Positions 11,237 through 22,071 of a DNA stretch of 64,000 bases are shown here, piece by piece (position 1 is the first letter of the stretch; each line of letters starts with the position of its first letter). The translations under genes were made by a program, and so were the position numbers. The DNA is taken from contig NC_084816.1 of NCBI RefSeq assembly GCF_963583255.1, positions 14,681,100 to 14,745,099 on the forward strand. The letters run 5' to 3'. Origin of the DNA: Pyrus communis. Taxonomy: Eukaryota; Streptophyta; Magnoliopsida; Rosales; Rosaceae. Under the pieces are notes generated by a model that did no database searches, was not told the origin of the DNA, and saw only the letters and a list, made by a program, of their open reading frames with translations.

Positions 11237-12728
11237 TCCATAAAGAACAATAAAGGAGATAACGCGCCCAGAGCCGGAACCTTCCTCTTCATCCCGCCCT
11301 ATATGTTTTATGAATAGTGATTGCCCAGGCAAATGGCACTAGAGCAATTACTATTCATCCAGTAATAGTGACCGCCTAGGCCTTCCACCTCCTCGCCTAG
11401 GAGGAACGGGTAGAGTTGCTGTAAGAGGAAGGGCAGTTGCCACCGTAACTTTCTTTTTGTCATTGCGAATGACTGCACCAATTCCACCCACTCCGTTTTT
11501 ACGTGCCCTTTCCCTTGTGGCTTGTAAGTTTTAATTTTGTATTAAGCGAGTGCAGAAAGTAGGATTCATCCTCAACGGCACAACACTTCTTTTTGTCTTC
11601 CACACGTAGTTTCTCTATTTCAATAACTTTACAACTGAGGAAAGTATACAAACTTGAGGACATAAATTTATTTATTTCTATTATATGTTCATGAATTTAA
11701 TTTCATAATAGAAATTGTACTACATGTGAGCATGAATTTAGTCAAATTAGTTAGAGCAGTGTGCTTCACTAATTTGGGCCTTACCTTCGATTAGGGCGAA
11801 TGAGGGGCGTGTGCAATAGTTTTCTTTCTTTCTCTTGCTTGATCGCTTCAATGCCTATAATTTGAGACATAAGAGGAAAGCTTTCTCTCAAATTTGAAGA
11901 TGTGACAAATAATGACTCTCTTTTCTGGGATGTCAACAGGTTAGGCAGCTGTAAGATTTTTTTTTTATATTCGGTGGAGGCAGGTTGAAACTTTGCCTTA
12001 ACCAAGTGAAACTAAGGGTCCGAAAGACTTCACGATCTGATTTATGGCCGCTAAGAATGTCCATTAAAAGGAGCGAGCCGATGGGGTTGTTTTTCAAGCA
12101 CGAATAGAACGATCGTGAAGGGGGTGCGCAACCTAGAGAGATGGCCATATCTCTTTGATGAATGTGGTATCGAGGTTCAGTTCATTTGGAAAAGAGGTCA
12201 GTCTTAAGGGAGACCATGCGAATGGTCAATTTATCTCCGTATTTAGATGAATTTAGTATCCTAATCATATTGTTTGTGATATTAAAAGATTGTAACCTCG
12301 CTCCAAAGTGAACTACTAGAACTTAATTTAGCTCAATCTAAATGGGAAGTGGCAGAATCTTCATGAAACAAAAATAAGGAAGAAAATAAATGAAAAAGTA
12401 AATAATTAATGAAAGTTTCTATTAGGTGACTCATATTAGTATCCGCTTATATTTTAAGATAAAGAGAAAATGATATGTATTTTGTTGTGACATTTACGTG
12501 AGTTTGATGCTATGTACTTAGCTCTGTGTGAGAATTAAAAAGCATATTCAACAAAGTTAACTACATAATTATTTTTTGACAAAAAGAAAAAATAATTATT
12601 TAGGGAAGAAAACATAAACAAAACAATTTAGACAGATACCAATCTAATTCACAGAAGGAAAAAACATAATTAGATAACAACCAATAAAATTTAAACATAT
12701 GGAATGCCATAAAAGAAAGGTGTATAAA
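11237..12728. other. Intergenic DNA, partly unresolved repeat material
   Basis: No gene can be supported. A short GCCTAGG-containing block at 11370-11405 may be a scrap of the repeat family found at 14280 and 46877. Minus-strand open frames at 11781-12148 lack a recognisable domain and may come from an old LTR element. Confidence 0.35.
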
Positions 12729-12899
12729 GGATAATGCTAGGAAGACTAAATTTGTAGACAAAATCTTAGAAACTAAAGGCCATGGAAGTTGATAATTAGT
12801 TTATTACTTAAACGTTGATAAACTTGCTTATTCCAATTGGTGGCACATTATTTAGTTTGCAAATTTTGTCTCTAAATTTTATCCCTCTAGCATTACTCA
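12729..12899. mobile_element. Small MITE, AATGCTAGG family (copy 2)
   Basis: The left end GATAATGCTAGGAAGACTAA and the right end, reverse complement GAGTAATGCTAGAGGGATAA, are inverted repeats. Inner blocks (TTTGTAGACAAAAT, and TTTAGTTTGCAAATTTTGTC on the other arm) match the copy at 11073. Flanking TGTATA on both sides may be part of an imperfect 8-bp duplication. It contains no ORF. Confidence 0.65.
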
Positions 12900-13246
12900 T
12901 GTATATATTCTCAGTACACACTTTTATTAAAAAAGAGGAAAAACAAGTGTGTATTGATAATTTATATAAACATCATCGGAATATCAGCCCCCCAATAACA
13001 CGTATAACAACGCATAGAGTACGCTGGGGGATTCATGAAAATATAATAATATCCTAATTATATAAGATTGAAGAGGTACAATGATCATTTGGAACATTGG
13101 AAAAGCCAGAAAAAACAAACTAACCAATCATTTTTTAATAATCTAAACAATATTGTCTTTTCCCCCGGTGATCTTTTGCTATGTCACTTTGTAGCCTATT
13201 CTGTATATATTTATAAAAGCTTAATTAGCTACTTGTTTTTTTAGTT
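12900..13246. other. Upstream region of the 13247 gene
   Basis: AT-rich sequence with a TATA-like TATATATTTATAAAAG at about 13204-13219. That box lies so close to the ATG that, if used, the leader would be only a few nucleotides, so the real start site may lie elsewhere. Confidence 0.4.
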
Positions 13247-13633
13247 ATGGATTCCAAAGCCAAAGGATTTCAAGGAAATAATGGAATGAGAACAAGAAGC
13301 TTTCGTGATGAGGACTATACCAACAGGAGAGTGTTTCTGCGGAGCTATCCTCTTGACTGGGAATTAGGTGGAGATGATAAAAATCATAAAGGAGCTGCCG
13401 CCGCTGGTGGTGGTGGTTCAACAGATAAGATGAGATCCATGAGGACCGGTAAGGACGACTGCAGCAGCGGCAGATCGGAGAAGCCGATGATCCGAAAGAT
13501 AATCCTGTCAGTGTTTCACTGGGGTGGAGGGAAGGTGCTGGTGTTGAGGAGGTTTAAAAACAAGCTTGCTATTTATGTCATCTCTTGTATCCCTATTGGC
13601 TTTAAGCCTCCCACAGCCCTAATTTCTGGTTGA
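13247..13633 (+). CDS. Small single-exon protein of unknown function (128 aa)
   Basis: I do not recognise this family by name, but it reads like a real gene. The protein starts MDSKAKGFQGNNGMRTRSF, and a basic, polar N-terminal part leads to RRVFLRSYPLDWE (about residues 28-40). A low-complexity AAAAGGGG linker and a charged segment follow. The C-terminal third (about residues 80-128) is more hydrophobic and compact, with IILSVFHWGGGKVLVLRRF and IPIGFKPPTALISG. There is no signal peptide or clear membrane helix. Codon use looks normal and there are no repeats at its borders. It lies alone between two repeat-rich regions, with no neighbour that suggests its job. It could be a lineage-specific gene. 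Confidence that it is expressed is moderate. Confidence 0.6.
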   Translation: MDSKAKGFQGNNGMRTRSFRDEDYTNRRVFLRSYPLDWELGGDDKNHKGAAAAGGGGSTDKMRSMRTGKDDCSSGRSEKPMIRKIILSVFHWGGGKVLVLRRFKNKLAIYVISCIPIGFKPPTALISG

Positions 13634-14279
13634 CATATATGCTGCATGTCTTACTCATCTACCATGCATGCGTCTTACCATCTATGTCATCATGTGTTCT
13701 TAACTGCATGCTTCTGCACACCATGTACATGTTGAAGTTTATATTTTAGTTATCAATTTCTAGTTTGTATTTTGGATTGAAGGAGAACAAAGAAAGCTTC
13801 AGTGTTTCTGTAAATAAGGAATGAGGAAAAAAAACTTAACCATCAACAGTATATATGTAAATTAATGTGCAATACGTATATGAATTAAACTAAAGTTCTT
13901 CAATTAGTTACATGGTTACAAGCGCACAGTTCATGAATTTTACTGTATAAATTAGAGTTCATGCATGTATCCTGCTTGTGAGAAATTTTTCAGAAAAGCA
14001 TGTTGTCTTACCGTTATGTTATAACACGTGTATCAATTGTTTAATACTAATATACTTAAATGGCTGTTGTCAGTGTTCCTCTTAAGGCTCGTATAAACAA
14101 CAAATATTTAAAGTTTGGTTTCGAAATAAGATCTATTGTGACACCCTGAATAGTTTAAATTGTTTTTAAAACTGTTGATGAACATACATTATGACACCCC
14201 AAAAAGCTATATATTACTAACCAAGAGTACTATCAGTATCAGGGAATTTCTTTTGTGCATGGAACATAATAAAAACATG
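13634..14279. other. Downstream region, no gene seen
   Basis: AT-rich DNA that should include the 3' untranslated region of the 13247 gene. No domain-bearing ORF or structured repeat was found. Confidence 0.5.
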
Positions 14280-14580
14280 GGGAACAAGCATATAATGTGT
14301 GCTCATTTAAGTATTTAACAAGTCTCTTACGATTCATTGAAAAAATAAAATGAAAATGAAAGTTATCTATTTTTTACTTAAGTGAGTCGCAACCTAGGCA
14401 GGTCTGGGCGAGTGCCTAGGCGGTCTAGGCGGGTGCCTAGGCGGTCTAGACGGGCACCTCAACAGGTCTATGTGTCATTTCTTAATTTTCAAACGCCTAG
14501 GCATTAATCGAGGCGGTGGTCAGCCGCCTAACGCCTAGGCGGGGTCTAGGCGGCGCTAGGTGGAGATTTTTAGAACAGTG
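14280..14580. repeat. GCCTAGGCGG-rich dispersed repeat, copy 1
   Basis: The segment opens GGAACAAGCATATAATG, runs through an AT-rich half, then becomes GC-rich with six or more reiterated, partly palindromic GCCTAGGCGG phrases. It ends near TTTTTAGAACAGTG. A second copy with the same order and the same AT-rich half is at 46877-47140, so this is a dispersed family about 260-300 bp long. The inverted CCTAGG motifs could fold back. The class (MITE or SINE) is not decided. Confidence 0.75.
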
Positions 14581-14742
14581 CCCCAAAGCATCTCAAAAGG
14601 AAATATTGTTGATTTTCACACATCTTTTGATTTTTTAATATTTGTTTGATCTTCCATCCTTTTATCTTTATCTTAGGGTTTGAAGAAAAGAAAATGAATA
14701 TTAAAAAATAAAAAATGTGTGTGGATGGTACAATGGAGTGCA

Positions 14743-15095
14743 TGAAAATTCACCACCCAAAAGAAAATTGCAAGCGGTGTTTTGTTAAGTCAACAATTTG
14801 GATTAACAAAATAAAATGATATAACCAAAGAATTAAGCTTGGGAGATGATATCTTCTTGTATTTGATATCGTGAGCCTTAGGAGATGAGATGATATCTCC
14901 CTATTATATGTGAAATATCTTTGAAAATTCACCACCCAAAAGAAAATTGCAAGCGGTGTTTTGTTAAGTCAACAATTTGGATTAACAAAATAAAATGATA
15001 TAACCAAAGAATTAAGCTTGGGAGATGATATCTTCTTGTATTTGATATCGTGAGCCTTAGGAGATGAGATGATATCTCCCTATTATATGTGAAAT
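14743..15095 (+). repeat. Tandem duplication, 189-bp unit, about 1.9 copies
   Basis: The unit starting TGAAAATTCACCACCCAAAA at 14743 recurs at 14932. The two copies look identical over about 160 bp; the first difference I see is AAATATCTT versus AAATTTCTT at the end. Such identity in noncoding DNA implies a recent duplication, or an assembly artefact. Confidence 0.9.
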
Positions 15096-15683
15096 TTCTT
15101 AAACGTTACGTATCACTGGATGATACGGGCAATGGACAGCTGATAGGCTTTAAAATCTCATCCAACGGCTACATGTAAATTGGCACTTATGATGGTGGAA
15201 AAACCGGAGTGATGTGACGTAGCCTTAGATAACGTTAGTAGTAATTGGAGTAATTCCATAAGCTTTGAACATTAATTTTCCACATAAGGCAGAGAGAGAA
15301 GTGAAACACGCACCATGTCGTTAGGGATGAAGATCTAGGACAAAGGAGATATGAAAATAGGACGCCATTTCACTCTTCACAATTGGGAAATCCAAAAATT
15401 AAGCAACTTTGAACGAGATTTGGACAATTGCAACATATCAAATATGATATAGTGAAGAAAGATACGAGATTATGTTGCGAATTCGAAACACTTTGGAAAT
15501 TTGTCATCAAATTTATTGAATCTGGCAAAGGTGGGTAGGTTGCGAAGGACATCGCAACTATTTAAAGTGGCATCAAGATGCGACAGCTTGTGTTTGAAGT
15601 ACGCGAGGTTTGAACTACAATAACACAATAACAGACATGATCTTTTGAGGCGCATTCGCGGAGGAAAGATTTCACATTCACTT
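15096..15683. other. Intergenic DNA left of the Copia element
   Basis: Minus-strand open frames (15370-15916) have no recognisable domain and overlap the LTR. The last five bases, CACTT at 15679-15683, are the target-site duplication of the Copia element. Confidence 0.5.
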
Positions 15684-15940
15684 TGATAACTATGCAATTG
15701 GAAAGAACAAATGAACCAAGGAAGAAGAAGATGAAAGGCGGGAAGAAGAGAGAGAGATTTTAGAAATGTAAAGCTTGTATATTTTACATTGTAGTAAATG
15801 AATATTACACACATGGTTATATAGAGACTCTTCTTATACCAACAATTGCTACAATACCCCCTAACTAACTTTGCTCTTTTAACAAACTTAACTAACTGAT
15901 GATTGACAAATGTCACAATCTTATGGCACTATAGTTATTA
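15684..15940 (-). repeat. Copia 3' LTR
   Basis: It matches 28684-28943 with small indels and substitutions. In + orientation it runs from TGATAACTATGCAATTGGAA to ATAGTTATTA. Its divergence from the partner LTR is visible by eye, so the outer element is clearly older than the nested one. Confidence 0.9.
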
Positions 15941-16149
15941 CTCGCCCCCCCTTGGCCCCCCGCACCAAAAAAAAAAAAAAAAAAAAAAAAAAACTTAAAC
16001 TAGGAGATCCCAAGTTCAATTTGTGACAGTGTCGGAAAAAAAAAGGGACTATGTAAGCCTTTGGTAAAAACATCTGTAATTGTTCATATGTGGGAATGTA
16101 TTAAACCACCAGATCACCTTTTTGAACCTTTTCTCTAACAAAATGACAG

Positions 16150-17480
16150 ACAGTGTCTAAATGTTTTATTCGAGAGTGAAAAATAGGATTCAAGGTAAGT
16201 GCTAAGGTAGAGAGATTATCACAATGCAAGTAAGCAGGCGTAGGTATAACTTGATGAATATCATTTTGTAAAGTTCGAATCTAACAGACATCTGCAGCAC
16301 AATATGCTAAGGCTTTTTATTCAGCATCAGTTGAACTTCTAGAAACAATAGATTGCTTCTTTGATTGCCAAGAAACTGGATTTGACCCTAAGTACACCAT
16401 ATAGCCTGTAATAGACCTTCTAGTATTGATATCTGCTGCCCAGTCAGAATCTGAGTATGTAGAAATATGAAAATCAGAAGATCTTGTATATCTTAGTCCA
16501 CTGGTAACAGTTCCTTGCAAATACTTTAAAATTCTCTTTACCAAATGAAAATGAGAGTTTATAGGATTTATCATAAACTGACAAACCATGTTAACATAAT
16601 ATGCAATATCAGGTCTTGTAAAGGCAAGGTATTGAAGAGCACCCACAATGTTTCTGTAATGTGCAGGGTTTGAAAATGGTGTTTCTTTAGTCATAAGCAA
16701 TTGAGTGTGGTTTTGATGGTGTAGAGGTTGGTTTACATATCTCCATTCCAGCTTTATTTAGTAACTCATTAGTATATTTAGATTGATTAATGAACAATGA
16801 GCCATCCTCTAAGTACTGCATTTGTAATCCCAAAAAATATGTGAGTTTTCCCATGTCCTTGAGATCAAATACTTATACCAGGCTTGAAATAACTAATTGC
16901 ACTTTAGTTGGATTAGAATAAGTAAGTATGACGTCTCAACATACAATAAAAGAAGGATAACATCTCTATCTTCAACCTTAACAAATAAACTTGCGTTGAA
17001 CAATGAAGTTGTGAACCCAAGAGCTGGTAAAAAACTTGTAAACTTCAAATTCAAAGCTCTATGAGCTTGTTTCAGTCTATACAATGATTTCACAAGTTTG
17101 CAAATATAATCTGAATGCTCAGAATCTAAGAAACCTTGTGGCTGCTTCATATATACCTCTTCTTCAAGATCACCATGCGAAAATGCATTTATCACATCGA
17201 ATTGTTTAAAACACCAACCATATTGTGCTACCAAAGCAAGTATCTCATAGCAGTATGTCTCACTACTGGATTGAAGGTTTCTGAGAAATCCAATCCATGT
17301 TTTTGAATGAAACCTTGAGCTACAAATCTTGTTTTGTATCTGGATATAGTGTCATCAGGGTTCTTTTTCACTTTGTAAACCTACTTATTGCCAATGATAA
17401 CCCTATCAAATGGTGATGGAACCAAAAGCCAAGTTCCCTAAGCTTTAAGAGAGTCAAATTCCTCTTGCATTACCATTTGC
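16150..17480 (-). pseudogene. Copia reverse transcriptase and RNase H, disrupted
   Basis: Minus-strand blocks follow the RVT_2 order: YKTRFVAQGFIQKHGLDFSE, then FKQFDVINAFSHGDLEEEVY, then QPQGFLD and LVKSLYRLKQA. The expected catalytic YVDD box reads LLLLYVETSYL, so the aspartates are lost, and the frame then shifts. The RNase H part is better kept, with GALQYLAFTRPDIAYYVNMV, YSDSDWAADINTRRSITGY and SWQSKKQSIVSRSSTDAE. After that come stops in ALAYCAADVC-like sequence. The domain is inactive from the missing YVDD alone. It lies directly downstream of the zinc knuckles with only about 70 codons between, so protease and integrase were deleted. Confidence 0.9.
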
Positions 17481-17719
17481 CGTTGGATATTTGAAGAAGC
17501 TGCCTTAAAATGTTTAGGTTCCTCAATATCATGAGCATTAGCTAAAAGTAAAAAACCTTCACAGTTGGATATAACATTTGAATCATCAACATAATCCAAT
17601 AATTGCAGTGAAGACAGTTCAAGTAAGGCATTAAGACTGAATTGATTTGTTTGTTAGGTTGTCATAACATTCAAAGATGGTGGTGAAGGTTGACCTTGAT
17701 AAGCATAATTTCCCCTATG

Positions 17720-18561
17720 AACGTATTCCAAAGCTACATGGCCTCTCTCACCACAGATTTGACATTCAACCATAAACCCATAAGAATGAGCATTTTTATT
17801 CCTCTAAAAGCAGTATCCAACAATGTGACCCCTCTTGTTACAAATTTGACATTCTATAACAACATTTGTCCTGCTTTGAGTATTAGCAAACTAGCTACCA
17901 TTATTGTTCTGTCTTGATGCTCCAGAATTAAAGTTCTTGCCTTTGTAACCACCATTAGACTTGAAGTTGTTATTTCCCTTGTAACCAGACCTTGACCCAT
18001 TATTTGCATTGCCTACAAAACCAAAGCCAAAAGGCAATGTAGGAAAATATACAGGTAGAGGAATTAGTGGATATCCAGGAGGTGGAATATATGGATCAAT
18101 AGGATAATAAATTAAGGGCAAGTTATATGGTCCATGAGTAATTACACCACCAATTGTGGCTAGAATATGACTATGGCCTTGAGGGTTTGGGGTAGAACCA
18201 GAACTTTGACTAAAACCATTGTTAGAACTAGAACCCTAACTATATAGTGCAGACATGTTCTGAGTTAACATTGTAATATCCCCTTCAATCTCTTTCTCAG
18301 CACCAAGTAATTGTGCTTGAAATTCTTTTAATGTAATTGAAGATTCTCTAGCTAGAATTACTGTTCTAATTATGGCATACTTTTTTGGCAATCCAGCAAG
18401 ACCAACAATCATTACATCATTATTTGAAACAAATTCTCATGTAGCACTAAGTTGTTCCCTTATGTTCTTGAGCCTCAACAAATACTTATCAATATTATCA
18501 TACCCTTTATGAATGGTGTGAAGTTCTATCTTAAGGTGATTGACCCAAACTTAGAGACAGG
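17720..18561 (-). pseudogene. Copia gag C-terminal half with zinc knuckles
   Basis: On the minus strand the gag reading resumes after the nested insertion with IELHTIHKGYDNIDKYLLRL, then LAGLPKKYAIIRTVILARES and FQAQLLGAEKEIEGDITML. A Gly/Asn-rich stretch follows (GYKGNNNFKSNGGYKGKNF). Two CCHC knuckles come next: CQICNKRGHIVGYC (intact) and CQICGERGHVALEY (last Cys replaced by Tyr). Stops occur within and after this part. The N-terminal half is at 27854-28223 on the far side of the insertion, and AGTAT is duplicated at the break. Confidence 0.9.
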
Positions 18562-18566
18562 AGTAT

Positions 18567-20499
18567 TGATAGGAGCATATTTATGCGACTTAAATGGCTT
18601 GTTCTCGTACATTTACGTTATGTTTCTTTAGTTATTTTAGTACTTTAAGCTATTTTCGTGTGTTTGTAGGTCCAAAGGGCTAAAGGAGCAAAAAGATGCA
18701 TTTTGGAGACTTTTGGAGCACTTTTGGGCTAAGGACGGATAGCTTATGCTTGAAGCCAAAGTGTTGGACGAAATTGAAGACCTAATTGGAGCCAAAGTGT
18801 TGGAACCTTGTTCTCTTTAGTTTTAGGACATTTAAACCTTTCCTAATCCCAATCATGCCATGCATAACACACATCCATTCTAACACATTGTCATTGCACA
18901 TGCATTTCCTTCATTAGTTAACCCACATGCACTTATCACTTATCATCACCACATATCATATCACTTAATCACTTATCACTTATCATCACCACTTAACCAC
19001 TTATCATATCATAACCACATATCATATCACTTATCACTTATCACTTAACATATCATCCACCTACTTCACCTACAACATCCACCTACTTCACCTACAACAT
19101 CCACTTCACCTACAACATCCACCTACTTCACCTACAACATCCACCTACTTCACCTACAAATGACATAGCCATATGTTCCCTCCACTACTCCTATAAATAC
19201 CCTTGCATTCATTCATTCATGGACATCTCATTTTCATACACAACACATTACAAACACATTCTCCCTTCCCTAGCCGTGAGCTTCCCATCCATTCCCTTAT
19301 AATCCAAACACCACTCCTCATCCATTTCCATAATCCCCCAAACCTCACCTTAGACCTTGTGCTACAACAACGAGGAAGATAAGAGGGCCTAAACGTTCAT
19401 ACAATTCAAGTGTGAGTTGTTGGAATGTTTAGGTGTTTCTTTGATTTCAAAGTTTAAATTTAATTCTCTTTGTTTTGTACGTATGAGGAATGGAAGAGAA
19501 GAGTGCCTAAACGTTCATACAATTCAAGTTTGAGTTGTTGGAATGTTTAGGTGTTTCTTTGATTTCAAAGTTATGAGGAACTAAACCCCTTTTTGGCTAG
19601 GGGTGATTTCAATACCATGATTATTTATGTGATATGAATTGATGAATTCCGGTTATGAACTCTTGATTCGTGAATGCAATTGGCTTAACTATTTGATGAT
19701 TAACTTATTTGTGTTTGTTGATTGAGGGTCGACACTTAATTAGCATGCATGAATATGTGGCTAAAGTTTAAGAAGGTTTCACATAATCGTTACTAACTTA
19801 TACTTGAAAGTAGTGAAGGTCGCTTGTCACGATCGCGTTAAGTTTAATTCTTAGCATGAGTAACATGATGTCATAGTTGCAAATGCTTTGTCAATGCTTA
19901 TGGTTTTCATTATTCTTAATGATCTTCGATTGTATCTCTATTATGATGACATGTAGGGAACTTTTGAGAATGTTTTGGGTTGTCGAATGATGCCATCCAA
20001 TCCAATAATATAAGGAAAATCTGAGGGTTAACTAGTGATGTCACGGTTAATTTGGGGCATTGTCGTTCATAATTCAATGAAGGAATAACTGGAAATTGTT
20101 TCATATGCATAAATATCATGTGTAGAGAAAGAACCCTTAGCTAGCATTCATCCATAAATTTCATATTTACATTCTGTCTAGTTTATTAACTTGTTTCGTT
20201 ATATCAATTTTCGTAAAACCTCAATCCCCCTTTTGCTTTAATGTTCATTTTAGTTAGAATTCAATTTAGTTTGTGTTTTTAAAGCATTTTGAGTTTTTGG
20301 TTTGTCTTAGTGTTTTAAACTTTAATTTTGCATTCTTTGAGTCTAGTTTAGTGTTTTAAACTTTATTTTACGTTTTTGAGTCAGTTTCCAAGTGATTAAC
20401 AATCCCTCCTAATCCCCGGTCCAGAACGATCCCTACTTATATCATTACTACAATTGTCAAAAAGAGGGTTTAATTTGTGTGCATATAAATCACGCATCA
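18567..20499 (+). repeat. Nested element 5' LTR (1933 bp)
   Basis: Same length as the 3' LTR, offset 7349 bp. By eye only one substitution was seen (A at 20483, G at 27832). It contains short-period repeats of ACTTATC and of a 22-bp unit CCACCTACTTCACCTACAAC.. between 18930 and 19160. An 85-bp direct repeat (around 19372 and 19489) carries an inverted CCTAAACGTTC/GAATGTTTAGG pair. Confidence 0.97.
19192..19199 (+). promoter_or_regulatory. TATA box of nested LTR promoter
   Basis: TATAAATA in CTCCTATAAATACCC sits in the first third of the LTR, just after the tandem-repeat block, where a U3 promoter is expected. The same box is at 26541-26548 in the other LTR. Confidence 0.6.
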
Positions 20500-20504
20500 A
20501 ATTT

Positions 20505-20521
20505 TGGCGCCGTTGCCGGGG
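20505..20521 (+). other. Primer-binding site of nested element
   Basis: TGGCGCCGTTGCCGGGG begins five bases after the LTR end. It resembles the tRNA-Arg-type site described for Ogre/Tat elements. The tRNA was not checked against sequence. Confidence 0.65.
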
Positions 20522-20677
20522 ATTAGCAACTTTGCTAATCCCTTGGTTCTTTTCTTTTTTTTGGTTTAGTTGTTTTCGTTTTAGTTTCTAGCTTAGTGTT
20601 GTTTTCTTTGTTTGTTGTTACTTTTGATATTTGATTTAGTTCTCTTTCTTTGATTTTAGGTACTAGAGAAGTAAGAT

Positions 20678-22012
20678 ATGGATTTTGCTAGCATTCAAGC
20701 TCAATTGGCAAATCTTACTTCTAAATTGTCGCCGTATGCCGAAAGGACCACAATGCATAGTGTCCCTACATTTGGTGCTTCATATAGGCAAGGATTTCAA
20801 GCCAATCAATGTCCACAAAGAGATTGGAGGGATCATTCAAACTCTATATGGTGGGAAGATCAACAAGTTCAACGTGAAGCATATTGGCAACCATATGAGG
20901 AGTTCTATTCAAGACCTATGCAGCCACCACAACTTCATATGCAATATGCTCAATTAAATTCAAGTTCGCCAATAGATTATATTCAAATTCTTAATGAAAT
21001 AAATTCTTTGGCGCAGGGGTCACAAAATCAAGCCAAGGAGGCTCAACAAGAAGCATATTGGCAACCATATGAGGAGTTCAATACAACACCTATGCAGCCA
21101 CCACAACCTCCCCCACAACAATTCCAATCAAGTTCAAGTATGTCCATGGATAATGATAAAAATTTTCAATTACTAACCTCTTTGACGCAGGACGAACAAA
21201 ATCAAGACAAGAAGTTGGGTAAATTGGACGAGCAATTTGGGCAGATTATGGAGTTCATGAAACAAATTCAAGAGCAAAGTGAACTTTCCAACTCAACTAT
21301 TGAAAACTCGAAGGAAGATTTTGAAATCCATAATGCTATCACTTTGGGAAGTGCTATGGAGGTTGGAGCTGACCTAAAAATGTCCAAACATAGCCTAGAA
21401 GTGGATGAAGAGCTGTTAATTGAGGAGGAGGAAGAAGACATGCACACGGCAAGGGTAGAACAACCCTTGCCGCAGCCCCCTAAGCCCTCTAAACCACCCA
21501 CCACCAGTAAGGACGTCCCAATTCCATGTTATTCTGATGTTATTCTACCCAATGTCCCTTTTCCTAGCAGGTTTTTGATTTCCAACCAAGAAGAGAGTAA
21601 AAAGGACATCGTGGAAGCCTTCCCAAAGGTGCAAAATGCTATTCAAATTCTTGGTGCAACACAGCAAGTTTTAGATGGTGTTGAATTCTTCAAAGGACTT
21701 TGTACACCAAGAAGAATGATTCAAGAGAAGGTAGTGGCTGGAGAAGATGTAGAAGGCATCAAAGAGGACATATTTGAAACCACAATTCCCAAGGAAGTTG
21801 GATTTTATGACACGGGACAAGTCATAACTTTCGAAGGGATGTTTATTCTGGAGTTCATTTTGGAGCACACAGGTAAGCCGCCTCCCCGAATTTCAATTTT
21901 CTTTTATACTAACATGTGGTTAATGATTCAGGCACCCAATCTGGAATTTAAACTATTACCGGATCATTTCAAGTATCACCGCCCATTCAAAGATAAATTC
22001 CATGCCGTTTGA
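20678..22012 (+). CDS. Gag-like ORF of nested LTR element, ends before pol (444 aa)
   Basis: This long intact ORF lies 178 bp past the LTR. It begins MDFASIQAQLANLTSKL and is rich in Gln, Pro and Ser. An internal duplication is visible: REAYWQPYEEF with PMQPPQ near residues 67-87, and again at about 125-146. A run of acidic residues (LLIEEEEEDMHTARVEQPLP) follows. From about residue 290 it resembles the region between gag and protease of plant Gypsy polyproteins: NVPFPSRFLISNQEESKK, then VQNAIQIL and VEFFKGLCTPRR. The end, APNLEFKLLPDHFKYH, resembles the linker before reverse transcriptase, but stops at once. No zinc knuckle, protease DSG/DTG or reverse transcriptase is present. It probably serves particle assembly only. 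Confidence 0.8.
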   Translation: MDFASIQAQLANLTSKLSPYAERTTMHSVPTFGASYRQGFQANQCPQRDWRDHSNSIWWEDQQVQREAYWQPYEEFYSRPMQPPQLHMQYAQLNSSSPIDYIQILNEINSLAQGSQNQAKEAQQEAYWQPYEEFNTTPMQPPQPPPQQFQSSSSMSMDNDKNFQLLTSLTQDEQNQDKKLGKLDEQFGQIMEFMKQIQEQSELSNSTIENSKEDFEIHNAITLGSAMEVGADLKMSKHSLEVDEELLIEEEEEDMHTARVEQPLPQPPKPSKPPTTSKDVPIPCYSDVILPNVPFPSRFLISNQEESKKDIVEAFPKVQNAIQILGATQQVLDGVEFFKGLCTPRRMIQEKVVAGEDVEGIKEDIFETTIPKEVGFYDTGQVITFEGMFILEFILEHTGKPPPRISIFFYTNMWLMIQAPNLEFKLLPDHFKYHRPFKDKFHAV

Positions 22013-22071
22013 TTTTATTTATGTAAAAAAAAAAAAAAAAAAAAATACTAAACATGGAGAAAGGTGGAGCT

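Noticed and set aside
15470..15916. 148-aa minus-strand ORF
   Set aside because: It crosses into the Copia LTR and has no domain.
19916..20119. 67-aa ORF occurring identically at 27265-27468
   Set aside because: The identity only reflects the two LTR copies; it is a chance ORF on the antisense strand of the LTR.
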